From assembly GCA_023212725.1 (NCBI GenBank), contig JALBYF010000033.1, positions 62,001 through 126,000 of the forward strand: 64,000 bases of DNA, given 5' to 3'. This DNA comes from Tranzscheliella williamsii. Lineage: Eukaryota > Basidiomycota > Ustilaginomycetes > Ustilaginales > Ustilaginaceae. Made by a program: the position numbers and the translations under genes. Numbering within the stretch: the first letter of the stretch is position 1; the number at the start of each line of letters is the position of its first letter. Under the pieces are notes generated by a model. The model did no database searches. It was not told the origin of the DNA and was given only the letters and a program-made list of their open reading frames with translations. Shown in pieces: positions 20,796 to 29,936 of this stretch.

Positions 20796-22559
20796 ATGCC
20801 GAACGTCGTTGCGTCCGCAGCTGCGGGCAACGAAGTTGCCAATGCTTTGGCACAACACCGACTGCAGCTTGTAGGTGCCACCGGCATTGCTGGCCTTTTG
20901 AAAAATGGTCGTACCGTTGGCATTGCTGTTTTCGCTTCCATGGGCGGCTTGATCTACGGCTACAATCAGGGACAGTTTGGGCAAATTCTCAGCATGACCG
21001 CGTTTGGTAAGGCTAGCGGAGTCGAAGGCATCACCAACCCGACCATTGCCGGCCTTCTCACTTCGATTCTCGAACTAGGCGCCTGGGTGGGTGTCCTGAT
21101 GAACGGATACGTCTCCGATGCCATTGGTCGAAAGAGATGTGTCGCCGTAGCGGTGGCCTGGTTCATCCTCGGCGTCATCATCCAGGCTTGCACACGTGGC
21201 GGCTCCTACGACTATATCCTTGCCGGCCGAGCCATCACGGGCGTCGGAATTGGCTTCCTCTCCATGATCGTTCCCCTTTACAACGCCGAACTTGCTCCCC
21301 CCGAGATCAGAGGCTCGCTTGTAGCTCTTCAACAGCTCGCTATCACCTTCGGCATCATGATCAGCTATTGGATCACGTATGGCACTCAGTTCATCGGTGG
21401 AACAGGAGAAGGTCAAAGCCGCGCGGCCTGGCTCGTACCTATCACCATCCAGCTCCTACCCGCCATCATCCTCGCCGCAGGCATGTTCTTCCTTCCAGAG
21501 TCCCCGCGATGGCTGATCAACGAAGGCCGTGAACAGGAATCCCTTTCCGTCATTGCCGGCCTTCGAAGGCTCCCGCAAGACGATCTCTTGGTGCAGCTGG
21601 AATTCCTCGAAGTCAAAGCCCAAAAGCTTTTCGAAGACCGCGTTTCGGCTCACGATTACCCGAACCTCCAAGATGACTCGCGAGCCAGCAAATTCAAGCT
21701 CGGTGTCGCTCAGTACAAGTCGCTCATCACCAACCCCGCCAACTTCCGCCGAACGTCCATCGCCGTCCTCGTCATGGTCTTCCAGCAATGGACTGGGGTA
21801 AACTTCGTGCTTTACTATGCGCCTTTCATCTTCCAGAAGATCGGCCTGCACGGGAGCTCCATTTCCTTGCTTGCCTCCGGCGTCGTTGGCGTTGTGATGT
21901 TTTTGGCCACCATCCCGGCCGTTCTCTTCGTCGACACATGGGGCCGAAAGCCTACTCTCATTGCCGGCGCCGTGCTCATGGGCATTTGCCACTTTGTTAT
22001 TGCCATCATCATCGCCAGATGTCAAGATGCCTGGGCCGTTGGTGGCGCTGTCGCCGCCGGCTGGGTTGCCTGCACTTTCGTCTGGATCTTCGCCGCCGCC
22101 TTTGGCTTCAGCTGGGGCCCCTGTGCTTGGATCATCGTGGCCGAGGTCTTCCCGCTCGGCCTCCGTGCAAAGGGCGTCTCGATTGGCGCGTCCGCCAACT
22201 GGCTCATGAACTTTGCAGTGGCCATGAGCACTCCGGACTTTGTCACCGCGGCGCCGTACGGAGCCTACATCTTCTTGGGGCTGATGTGCATCATTGGCGC
22301 CGCCTACATTTTCTTCCTCGTTCCCGAGACCAAGCAGAAGACGCTCGACGAACTCGACGCTGTATTCGGCGACAACTCTGGACGATCCAAATGGGAGGCC
22401 GGCCTGATGCTCGAAGCCCAGCGCGACGTCGGTCTGCTCCGACTTGCCGGCATCGAAGAGCCCAAGGACGGCTTCCACGACTCTCAGTCCGACCACCTCA
22501 ACGAGAAAGACGCTGCTTCCGACAAGGAACACAGCGGAGTCATTACGCACACCGCTTGA
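20796..22559 (+). CDS. MFS sugar porter-family transporter
   Basis: A single exon encodes 587 residues with about 12 hydrophobic segments. Sugar-porter signatures are clear: GGLIYGYNQGQFG in helix 1, SDAIGRKR after helix 2, AGRAITGVGIGFLSMIVPLYNAELAPPEIRG, FLPESPRWL before the central loop, QQWTGVNFVLYYAP in helix 7, DTWGRKPT and PETKQKTLDELDAVF after helix 12. Proton-coupled monosaccharide uptake at the plasma membrane is the usual role. Hexose, pentose, galacturonate or quinate are all possible substrates. It is divergent from the GH3 beta-glucosidase, whose product it could import. The acidic, Lys/Asp-rich C-terminal tail is cytosolic. Confidence 0.88.
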   Translation: MPNVVASAAAGNEVANALAQHRLQLVGATGIAGLLKNGRTVGIAVFASMGGLIYGYNQGQFGQILSMTAFGKASGVEGITNPTIAGLLTSILELGAWVGVLMNGYVSDAIGRKRCVAVAVAWFILGVIIQACTRGGSYDYILAGRAITGVGIGFLSMIVPLYNAELAPPEIRGSLVALQQLAITFGIMISYWITYGTQFIGGTGEGQSRAAWLVPITIQLLPAIILAAGMFFLPESPRWLINEGREQESLSVIAGLRRLPQDDLLVQLEFLEVKAQKLFEDRVSAHDYPNLQDDSRASKFKLGVAQYKSLITNPANFRRTSIAVLVMVFQQWTGVNFVLYYAPFIFQKIGLHGSSISLLASGVVGVVMFLATIPAVLFVDTWGRKPTLIAGAVLMGICHFVIAIIIARCQDAWAVGGAVAAGWVACTFVWIFAAAFGFSWGPCAWIIVAEVFPLGLRAKGVSIGASANWLMNFAVAMSTPDFVTAAPYGAYIFLGLMCIIGAAYIFFLVPETKQKTLDELDAVFGDNSGRSKWEAGLMLEAQRDVGLLRLAGIEEPKDGFHDSQSDHLNEKDAASDKEHSGVITHTA

Positions 22560-23679
22560 GCGTGCCGGTATTTTCCATCGCAATAACGCAGATAGCCCTG
22601 TGCTAGCCTGGATCTCTCCATAGTCACCCTTCTCTCCCCTGATGTCGCTTCCCTTGTCTCGGAGACTTTCAACGCGGCCGCAGCACTCCCTTCCCCGCTC
22701 ATCACGGGTCAGCTATGCTGAAGGCCGCTGATCACGACGCTATACCCCAAAGCGCTCCTTCCGCATCCTGATTCGACCTGCCCACGTGTACTCCGCTTCC
22801 ACCGGTCCGTTTTGTGTATGTCATCCATGCTCCAGGAAGAAAAAGCGTCAGCGTTAGGCCTAAGAATTGCGTACAGATACAACCCGCGGGTTTTGTGCTC
22901 TGGTTACCTCCATCAGACAAAGTTCTTGTGTCTTGTGCATGCCTTGAGACCCTTGTCACAGGCGCGCTGTACGAGTCTGCGCCTGTGCAAAGCCCAACAC
23001 CATCATCGCTGATCACACGGCTCGACACGACAATGTCGATCATCCGGTGCCGTCCTTGAACCTTTTCTCATAGCAGAGTACTTTGCGATTGACGAGGCCC
23101 TACCTCCCATGCAGCAGGACTCCTAGGGCGGGCGAAAGAGAGATACATGTATGTGGTCTAGAGCCCACAGAGCTGGATGAGGTGGAGCTTCATCCGTCCT
23201 CGTAAATTCACCACGCACCTCTACCTCTTGGTGTAGCTCTTAAGCATCTACTAGCTATACATTAGTAACGCCGAGTGCAGTACAGCCTGTTCATAGCACG
23301 CGCGCTTTCTTGCCCAGACGTCAAACCGCTGTAGCACCCAGTAGGCCAAGAGTCACCGCCTATCTTGTGTCGATAGACGTAGTCACCGCCAGTGAGTCTC
23401 CTAGAGCTAGCATAGTCTTACGGAACAGTCACCGTTACCGTCCTTAGAGGTGGAAGGGTTGGGGCGCCCGGCTGGCGTTGTCATCGTTGCCTTGCAACCA
23501 CGGGCTGAAGGGGTATGGCCGCTTGTGCTCTTCCGGACGCTAGTCCGTTGTCCACAGCTACCGTGACAGCGCAGCGTTGCAGCGACCGTGCTGCGTGCCC
23601 CTACTTTCCGTCAAAGAAGGCAACGGCAAGGTCGCCAGTGCGACACTAATTATCGGAAGGCGTCACCGTGCAGACGCCC

Positions 23680-23885
23680 GGTTGTCTGTGTACTCTAGGC
23701 GATCGAGCTGGCAGGACGCTGAATGCAGAGGTCTGACGGTGTTCCATGGTCTTTGAGAGGAATGAGTCAGGCCTCATCGGCAGCAGTGCTCCTCTGGACC
23801 TCAGCGCCGATTCTAGAGATGAGCGTCACGCATAACACCCGAGAGGCCATACCTTGGTCCAAACCCGGACAATGTGTATCGGCAC
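23680..23885 (+). repeat. Left arm of a long imperfect inverted repeat
   Basis: This arm matches the reverse complement of 24010-24216 along about 205 bases, by eye at roughly four positions in five. Shared blocks include CGCTGAATGCAGAGG, ATGGTCTTTGAGAGGAATGA, GACCTCAGCGCCG and TTCTAGA. Most differences are transitions. The spacer is about 125 bases. Confidence 0.8.
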
Positions 23886-24009
23886 GATGCCTAATCCATT
23901 GCCATCATACCGGGTAGCCGGCCTCGGCCGGCCGGCGATGCGCCTTCCCCTGGCCCTTCTTGGGTAAATGGACTTGCCATGGCTGAGCACGCTAGCGACC
24001 GCCTGTCAA

Positions 24010-24216
24010 TACACGTTGTCCATGCTGAACGAAGGCACGGCCTCTCAGGTGCTATGCATGACGCTCATTCTAGAACCGGCGCTGAGGTCGAGAGGTGCGC
24101 TGCCGCTGACGAGACTTGACTCATTCCTCTCAAAGACCATAAAACAAAGTCAGGCCTCTGCATTCAGCGCCCTATCACAGCGACCGCTTAGAGTACACAG
24201 ACTACATATCACGGTC
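24010..24216 (-). repeat. Right arm of the long imperfect inverted repeat
   Basis: This is the partner of the arm at 23680-23885, in reverse orientation. Together with the spacer the element is about 540 bases and could form a hairpin. No coding frame spans it, which suits a fold-back or MITE-like remnant or two inverted copies of an older repeat. Confidence 0.8.
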
Positions 24217-24728
24217 TTGGAGATGAGTGAGACTTTTTCTCGTCGGTAGGAGCGCACCTCTACGCGGATGATGACCAACAAAAGTAAGAAGGTAACTGAG
24301 CAAACACAGATGGCAACGCTGTGCATGCTGCCGCGTACGGTCGCTGATGGAAACCTATCAAGTGGGCGAGCGGGGCACTTCCATATAGGCCGAGAGAGGC
24401 GGCAGCCGTCGTGCGGCGGTGGCCTCCAAACCGCCAGATGAAGCGATGCACCGCACCCCACTGAGGCCCCGAGCTTGCAAATAGCTAGCGACGCTATTTC
24501 TAAGCCCAGGTTGAGCCAGCCGCCAGGCGGCCGTTCTGTTCGGCAAGTACCCTGAGATCTGTGCATCATCTTCACAGTCTGTGGAACTAAGCATGGTCTC
24601 TCAGCTGTGTCCGTGCAACATGTGTTCCCGGAAAGGACCATCCGCAGGTAAGGTCAGCCACAACGCGCGAGTCTTGAGCAGGGCATTATCTTCCAAGACC
24701 AGCACTGGGTAGAGTGGGCAGTCTTTGC

Positions 24729-24769
24729 TCAGCACGTCCTAATGTCCTCTAGCTAGGACAGAGTGCTGA
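24729..24769. repeat. Short bipartite inverted repeat
   Basis: The outer arms are TCAGCAC and GTGCTGA; the inner arms are TGTCCT and AGGACA around the loop CTAGCT. A seven-base bulge interrupts one side. It may be a terminator-like hairpin or part of the decayed repeat region; it has no known role. Confidence 0.5.
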
Positions 24770-25295
24770 CCATCGCAGCACGCACTGACTACACTGGCAG
24801 GATGGTTGGCAAGATTACAGAATGCCCCCTAGCCATAGCATTGCATGAGCTGGGTACAGAAGCGTAGCGACACATTCGCTGCGCCGCCTACTCCTCGGAA
24901 CTGCCAAAGAGGAAGTCGGCGAAGGGCAAGAGCGCTGCAAGCTGCATCATCAGTACGCCGATGCGGAACGAACCGACAACCCTTGTGCCTTGCATCCAAA
25001 CAAACAACGACGGTGACTGGTATATGCTTTTCATTGGGCGCATGCTGGAAAACGACCGAGTATCGAGGCGTTGATCCAGAGTAAAGTACATAAGAGCAAG
25101 AAGGATGCACGTCGCGACAAAGGTGACATTTTGACAGGGAAAACAGAGTATATGCGACGGGTTTGCGAGCTGCGCACGCTCGAACCCAGCATCGGGGCTT
25201 ACCCAGCGAAAGGGAAAGCGCTCGTGGCGGATGGCGGCCAGAGTCGAGCATGATCGCCAAGACGGCATCCTACCGCAAGTCGATGTTGCGCAGAC

Positions 25296-27191
25296 CTACT
25301 GCTTTTCCGGAACGGTGCTGGCAGGGACTTCATCGTCAGAGTGGCTGCCCTTGCTGTACACCTCACCGTGGTCAAGCTGGTTGAGCTCGTCCTCCTGCTT
25401 GTCGAGCGAGCGGAAGGAGTACCAGAAGCCGATGCCGGCGACGAAGGCAATTCCGCCGAAGACACCGTAGTTGGCAACGAGCAGAGGATCTTCTGAGAGC
25501 GCGATAAAAGCCTGCTGAAGCGCAGCGGCAATGGCTGAGGTGAAGAGGAACATGGACATGACGAGCGATCGCATCGACTTGGGTGCCTTGGAGAAGGCGT
25601 ACTCCAGACCGGTGATGGAAGCCATGATCTCGGAAATGGCGATGAGGACATAGGAGCCGGACTGGACCCAGACGTTGATCTTCGAGGGAACATTGTTTCC
25701 GTCAGCGTCCTCGCAAGTGGAAGCGCTATTGCCACAAATGGAGTTCTTGTAGATGTAATGTTGCACGACAGCGGCCCAGACCATGGCAAAGGCACCAGAG
25801 AAGAAACCAATGGTGATCTTCTTGATAGGGGTAAGGATGATGCCTGCTTTTCGGAGTGCGGGGTAGATTACCAAGTCGAAGATGGGAATGAAGAGGATGA
25901 GCGCAAAGGGGTCGAGGTTGGAAACGACCTCGTTGGGAAGACCGTTGACCTCCATGGAAGCGGCCTGGGAGACGAGATTGTTGTTGATCTGGTTGTAAGT
26001 GAGCCAGTAGATGGGGAACCAAAGGAAGACGGTGCAGGCTTTGAAGCCACGTCGCACCTCGTCGACCCAAGCATCGTCAAAGGTCATCCAACGAGGTTTG
26101 GCCTCACCGACCTGTTTGGAGGGCTTGGCGTTTTCCCAAAAGTCATCGGCGCGCATCTGCTTGAGCGTCTTGACTGGGTTCAGACTCCATCGGCCCTTGG
26201 CAGCGAAGCGCCACAGGCGGAGACATTCGGCAAGAACCGAGCCGGTAGGGGGAGTCTTGACGTAGTACTTGTTGCCAAAGTAGAGGACAGGAATGCAGAG
26301 GACGAAAACAAGGGTGGGCAGGGTGTAGGCCAGCCAAAACCCTTGATACTTTTCAGCAAAGGACATGCCGAGCTGACCGCCAAGGGCACCGATATTGATG
26401 AAAAGGTAAAAGTACATAAAGATCCTGCTGACGGTAAGGACAGGATCGACGACGACTCGTTCGCCCGACTTGAGAGTCTGGACGGAGAGCTTCGAGCCGT
26501 TGACCTGCTCGGCAATCAGCGGCGAGACCGACGATTTGAACCAGCCCGTGCCCACGCCCATGACGACAATAGCGACGGCAAAGCAGGCCATGGCGCCGTC
26601 GGGATGATCCATGACTGTAGGAACTGACGAGACGATGAGCAAAACGTGCCCGACCGTGGCGATGGCAACGGCGATGCAGATGGTCTTGAAACGACCCCAA
26701 CGGGTGTCGGCAAGGTAAGCACCCAGGATGGGCATGCAGTAAACCCAGAAGGTGTTGAAGGTGGTGAGAGCGGTGGCGGTGCGCTGGCCTTGGTTAAGAG
26801 CTCCAGATTGACCGTCAGCGCCACCGGCACCGGTACGGGGATCACCACCGCGCAGAGTGTTGGCGGGTCGTGGTTGCTGAATGAAGTTCTGGAAAACCTG
26901 GACGCATCCGTAGTACGAAAAGCGCTCGGCCAGTTCGCAGAAGCCAATAGTATACATGGTCCAGGGGAGCTTCTCAGGAACACGCCGAAGAACAGCAAGG
27001 TCCTCCTCCGTGGGAGCTCCAAAGTCGCCGTCGGTGACGTCGACCTTGTCGTTGACGGGGACTCCATGTTCAAGATGGCCTATGGGATGGGTAGCGTCCT
27101 TGCCGCTGTGTGCCTTGACATCGGCAACGTAGGCGTCTCGATCAGCCTCTGCCTGGCCGGCGAGGGCGGCATCCTGGATATCCACAACCAT
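25296..27191 (-). CDS. PTR2: PTR2-type proton-coupled oligopeptide transporter (POT family)
   Basis: The ATG at 27191 gives 631 residues; the frame upstream reaches only a TTG. An acidic tail of about 85 residues precedes the first membrane span. POT signatures are present: FCELAERFSYYG in helix 1 (the ExxERFxYYG proton-coupling motif), GAYLADTRWGRFKTI after helix 2, and FYLFINIGALGG, the second PTR2 signature. About 12 membrane spans follow, with the extended loop near CGNSASTCEDADGNNVPSKINVW between late helices that is typical of fungal Ptr2. It imports di- and tripeptides across the plasma membrane. No intron is needed. The promoter lies in the 2.7 kb shared with COG6. Confidence 0.93.
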   Translation of the reverse strand: MVVDIQDAALAGQAEADRDAYVADVKAHSGKDATHPIGHLEHGVPVNDKVDVTDGDFGAPTEEDLAVLRRVPEKLPWTMYTIGFCELAERFSYYGCVQVFQNFIQQPRPANTLRGGDPRTGAGGADGQSGALNQGQRTATALTTFNTFWVYCMPILGAYLADTRWGRFKTICIAVAIATVGHVLLIVSSVPTVMDHPDGAMACFAVAIVVMGVGTGWFKSSVSPLIAEQVNGSKLSVQTLKSGERVVVDPVLTVSRIFMYFYLFINIGALGGQLGMSFAEKYQGFWLAYTLPTLVFVLCIPVLYFGNKYYVKTPPTGSVLAECLRLWRFAAKGRWSLNPVKTLKQMRADDFWENAKPSKQVGEAKPRWMTFDDAWVDEVRRGFKACTVFLWFPIYWLTYNQINNNLVSQAASMEVNGLPNEVVSNLDPFALILFIPIFDLVIYPALRKAGIILTPIKKITIGFFSGAFAMVWAAVVQHYIYKNSICGNSASTCEDADGNNVPSKINVWVQSGSYVLIAISEIMASITGLEYAFSKAPKSMRSLVMSMFLFTSAIAAALQQAFIALSEDPLLVANYGVFGGIAFVAGIGFWYSFRSLDKQEDELNQLDHGEVYSKGSHSDDEVPASTVPEKQ

Positions 27192-29936
27192 GGCGTCTAT
27201 CGAGACGTTGCGGGGGGATAGCAAAAGGTGAGACGCTAGGGAGGGACGCAGGCCAGCTCGAGCGGATTGGGTACGGATGGCAAGAGCAAAGCGGAAGATC
27301 CGTGGAAGAACGGGAAGAAACCAGGGGAAGACGGACGAGGAACTTGTCGAGGGACGAATCAGGAGGGGGGGAGCGGATTGGGCCTAGTTTATGAAGGAGC
27401 AGGATCACGCAAGAAATCAGGCGTGGCGCCATCCATCCTACGGAAGATAACAGACGCCATTGGGGGAAGGCCAGAGCAGCGTGGCAAAACTGGACGCGTC
27501 CAGCTTGCACGCTTGGATACAGTAACACACGACCTGGCGCGCCGCCTGCGACGGATGGGCCGCCTGACAAGGCATGCGTACCTTATCGAGGCTAGCGTGG
27601 GCAGCTATGCTCCCAGGGCGCGCATCTACATGGCACTGGCGAGGCTCGCTTGCTGGCTCGCTATCAGTGCAATGATACCTGGTGCGGCAGCGCCCAGAAC
27701 CCATTCAGGCACGAATCGCGTGCTTGGGATGCTGCTATTGAAATTGCACACGAGCGAGGCAAACGGGCGGAGGAGGAGAAGGTGCCGGTTGCTCGGATGC
27801 GTTCCGCCAGTGACAGAGTGGCAAAAAGGAGAAGAGGCGAGGCGGCGGTCGAGAGCTACGGGGAAGATGCTGCGAATTCGAGGCTTTCCTTGCTAGCCGA
27901 GGCCATGGAACGATCCGAGCCGATACCAGTCTGAGTGATTTTCCTCCCCGCCCCTTCAGGCAAACACCCTTGACAGACCGCACAAGCGCCGGTGTAGGAA
28001 GTGGAAGTGGGAGTCGGTCACACTTGTCCGATTACACTTCTTACAGAACGTCCCTGTCGGTTGCCTGCCACACTGGCGCACTGCCATTGTGACCTTGCAG
28101 CTTGCCCGGGATGGCGACGAACAAGCAAGTCGTCGCGTGGTCGGCAGGCCTCTGACCGCGGATGTTGCGCCCACAAGCGGCGACGATATCGGGAGGCAGC
28201 CCCACACCACTGTTCTGCGCGTGGATGACACCTCGAGCATGCGGTCACGGCTTATCTCCAACGAACAAAGACCATTCAGCGCCCGTGGCCGTAGAGATAC
28301 GGTGGTTTGTCAAACAAGAGCAGTGAACTACAAAGCCAGCTTGCGCAAGCATTCTTGTGATTCACAGTCTTGCATTTGCGTTCAAATGCGTTGCTTTATT
28401 CCGCTGCAAAAAAATGTCCTTCTTCTGCCTGTCTGTTTCACAGTTCTGAAAGCAACCGAGGCGTTTCGATAGACCTCGAATTCAAACCTACTATCAACGT
28501 CCCGCCAAGTAAATCGCTTAGGTATTGATACATTCGAAATTCTCTTGCTTGGGCTGCAGTACCGCCGTTTTCTTCTAAATGCAGAAAGGCAGTCGCTCGG
28601 AGGTCTGTCTTCCGAATGTAGCGGCGAAGCGCCCGGTTCATCTTGCCGCCCGACGGAATCGCAAACGGTCGGCCCGACGGGAAATACCAGAGCCAGCCAC
28701 ACAGACGATACTGACAACGGCGCTACCGGACTGCAGGAACGACCCTGCCAGGCCGCTGTATCCCCCCTCTTCATCTGGTGCTAGCGCACAGAAGCTCTTT
28801 GACCTGGGCCAAACGTCGGCGTAGTGGGTGGCGTATTGGCGAGGTGAGTCGCTAGGAGATCGTGAACATGACTTGTACAGCGAAAGTACTGTACACTCCG
28901 TTTCAGGCTGGTGTCGCTCCGCCCGTGTAGTGGCAACAAAAATTCAATCAAACTCGAATTCGAAACGAATCGATTCGAATCCCGACCTGACTGGCCCGCC
29001 AACGCCAGCCTCTCGGAATTTTCGCCGTTCTTCCCTTATCGGTGTCGTAGTTCTTCTTGCATGAAAACTGTTGAGCACATCTGCAAGGTTCAGCACGACT
29101 GACTACAGGCAGCGACAGATTGTGGGGATGCCCTCTGTGACAAAGCTACACGCTCAGAACGGTTAGAGGAGGGCGAGTGTCTGGAGCATCCGGTTTGATA
29201 CCCGGCCACCGTCCCTGTTTTGGGGGTCGAAAGTAAGGCTGAACAGGAGATCCTCAACCACTCAAATCTTTTCTCGATTGCCATCGCGGACTTGTCCGAC
29301 TTGACCGGTACATGCGGCGGCTGCATCTGGCCCAAGCCAGTCAGCGTGTACAACCGCTAAGCAGAGACAAGCAGCCAACGACCATGGCCCTGTCGCGCGG
29401 CCAACGAAGGAAGATCCAGACAAACTGGACATCTCACACAAACAGAACCACGATGAGGACTATGGCGTGCTCGTCAGCGAACCCAAAGGCGGGGTAGTCG
29501 GCATCGGTTTCTGTGGCCCGGCCCAATCACGACAAGGCTAGCTCTGCCAAGGCCTTTGTCCACTACACTGTGCATGTTGTGGCGGAGGGAGAGCAGAGTA
29601 GTCAGCCAATCAGACAGGATCCATGACGAAGCAGCCAAAATGTGTGTCAATGCAGTCCTAGTTTTATGTTGGGAAGACAAGTAGATCTTCCGCGACCCGT
29701 TGCCATGCCGTTCTTGTCGTGTTGGCCGGGCCTGGTGAACTGATTGTTCGGAAATCGGATGAAATTGACTCGTACGGCAATCTCGCTTCCGAATCACATA
29801 CAGAAAGAAGACCGCACTCGCGAAATATCAAGCACAGACCAACTGAGGGCCATGGTACGGACCCTTGCTCAACCATCCCGAATAGCACTTTCCGCACAAC
29901 AAACCACCTGCTAGTGACGCGCAGGCGTGTTCAAGA
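27192..29936. other. Gene-free 2.7 kb divergent region between PTR2 and COG6
   Basis: It must contain both promoters. Open frames of up to 209 residues start at non-ATG codons or show no motif, and I could not assemble a spliced gene. An AT-rich palindromic patch with TCGAATTCGA and CGAATCGATTCG lies at 28954-28977. Confidence 0.5.

Larger units (their letters stand above)
22560..25295. other. Gene-free 2.7 kb holding a decayed fold-back repeat
   Basis: I find no supportable gene. The region carries a long imperfect inverted repeat (arms 23680-23885 and 24010-24216) and a shorter bipartite inverted repeat at 24729-24769. Short AGTCACCG units recur near 23350-23440. It lies between the 3' ends of the MFS sugar porter and the PTR2 gene, so large promoters are not needed here, and the length suggests old mobile-element remains. 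Confidence 0.55.

Noticed and set aside
24888..25268. Minus-strand frame ending in FADFLFGS, resembling the AFADFLF motif of DAD1/OST2
   Set aside because: No upstream exon with the rest of DAD1 can be found, the C-terminal LHLVVMNFVG-type helix is missing, and the frame stops three residues later. The match is best taken as chance.
27267..27896. 209-residue plus-strand frame upstream of PTR2
   Set aside because: Starts at TTG and is Arg/Gly-rich without motifs; it overlaps the PTR2 leader on the other strand.
28950..28990. GATTCGAATCCC, like a tRNA T-arm
   Set aside because: The flanks cannot form an acceptor or anticodon arm, and no A box lies at the right distance.
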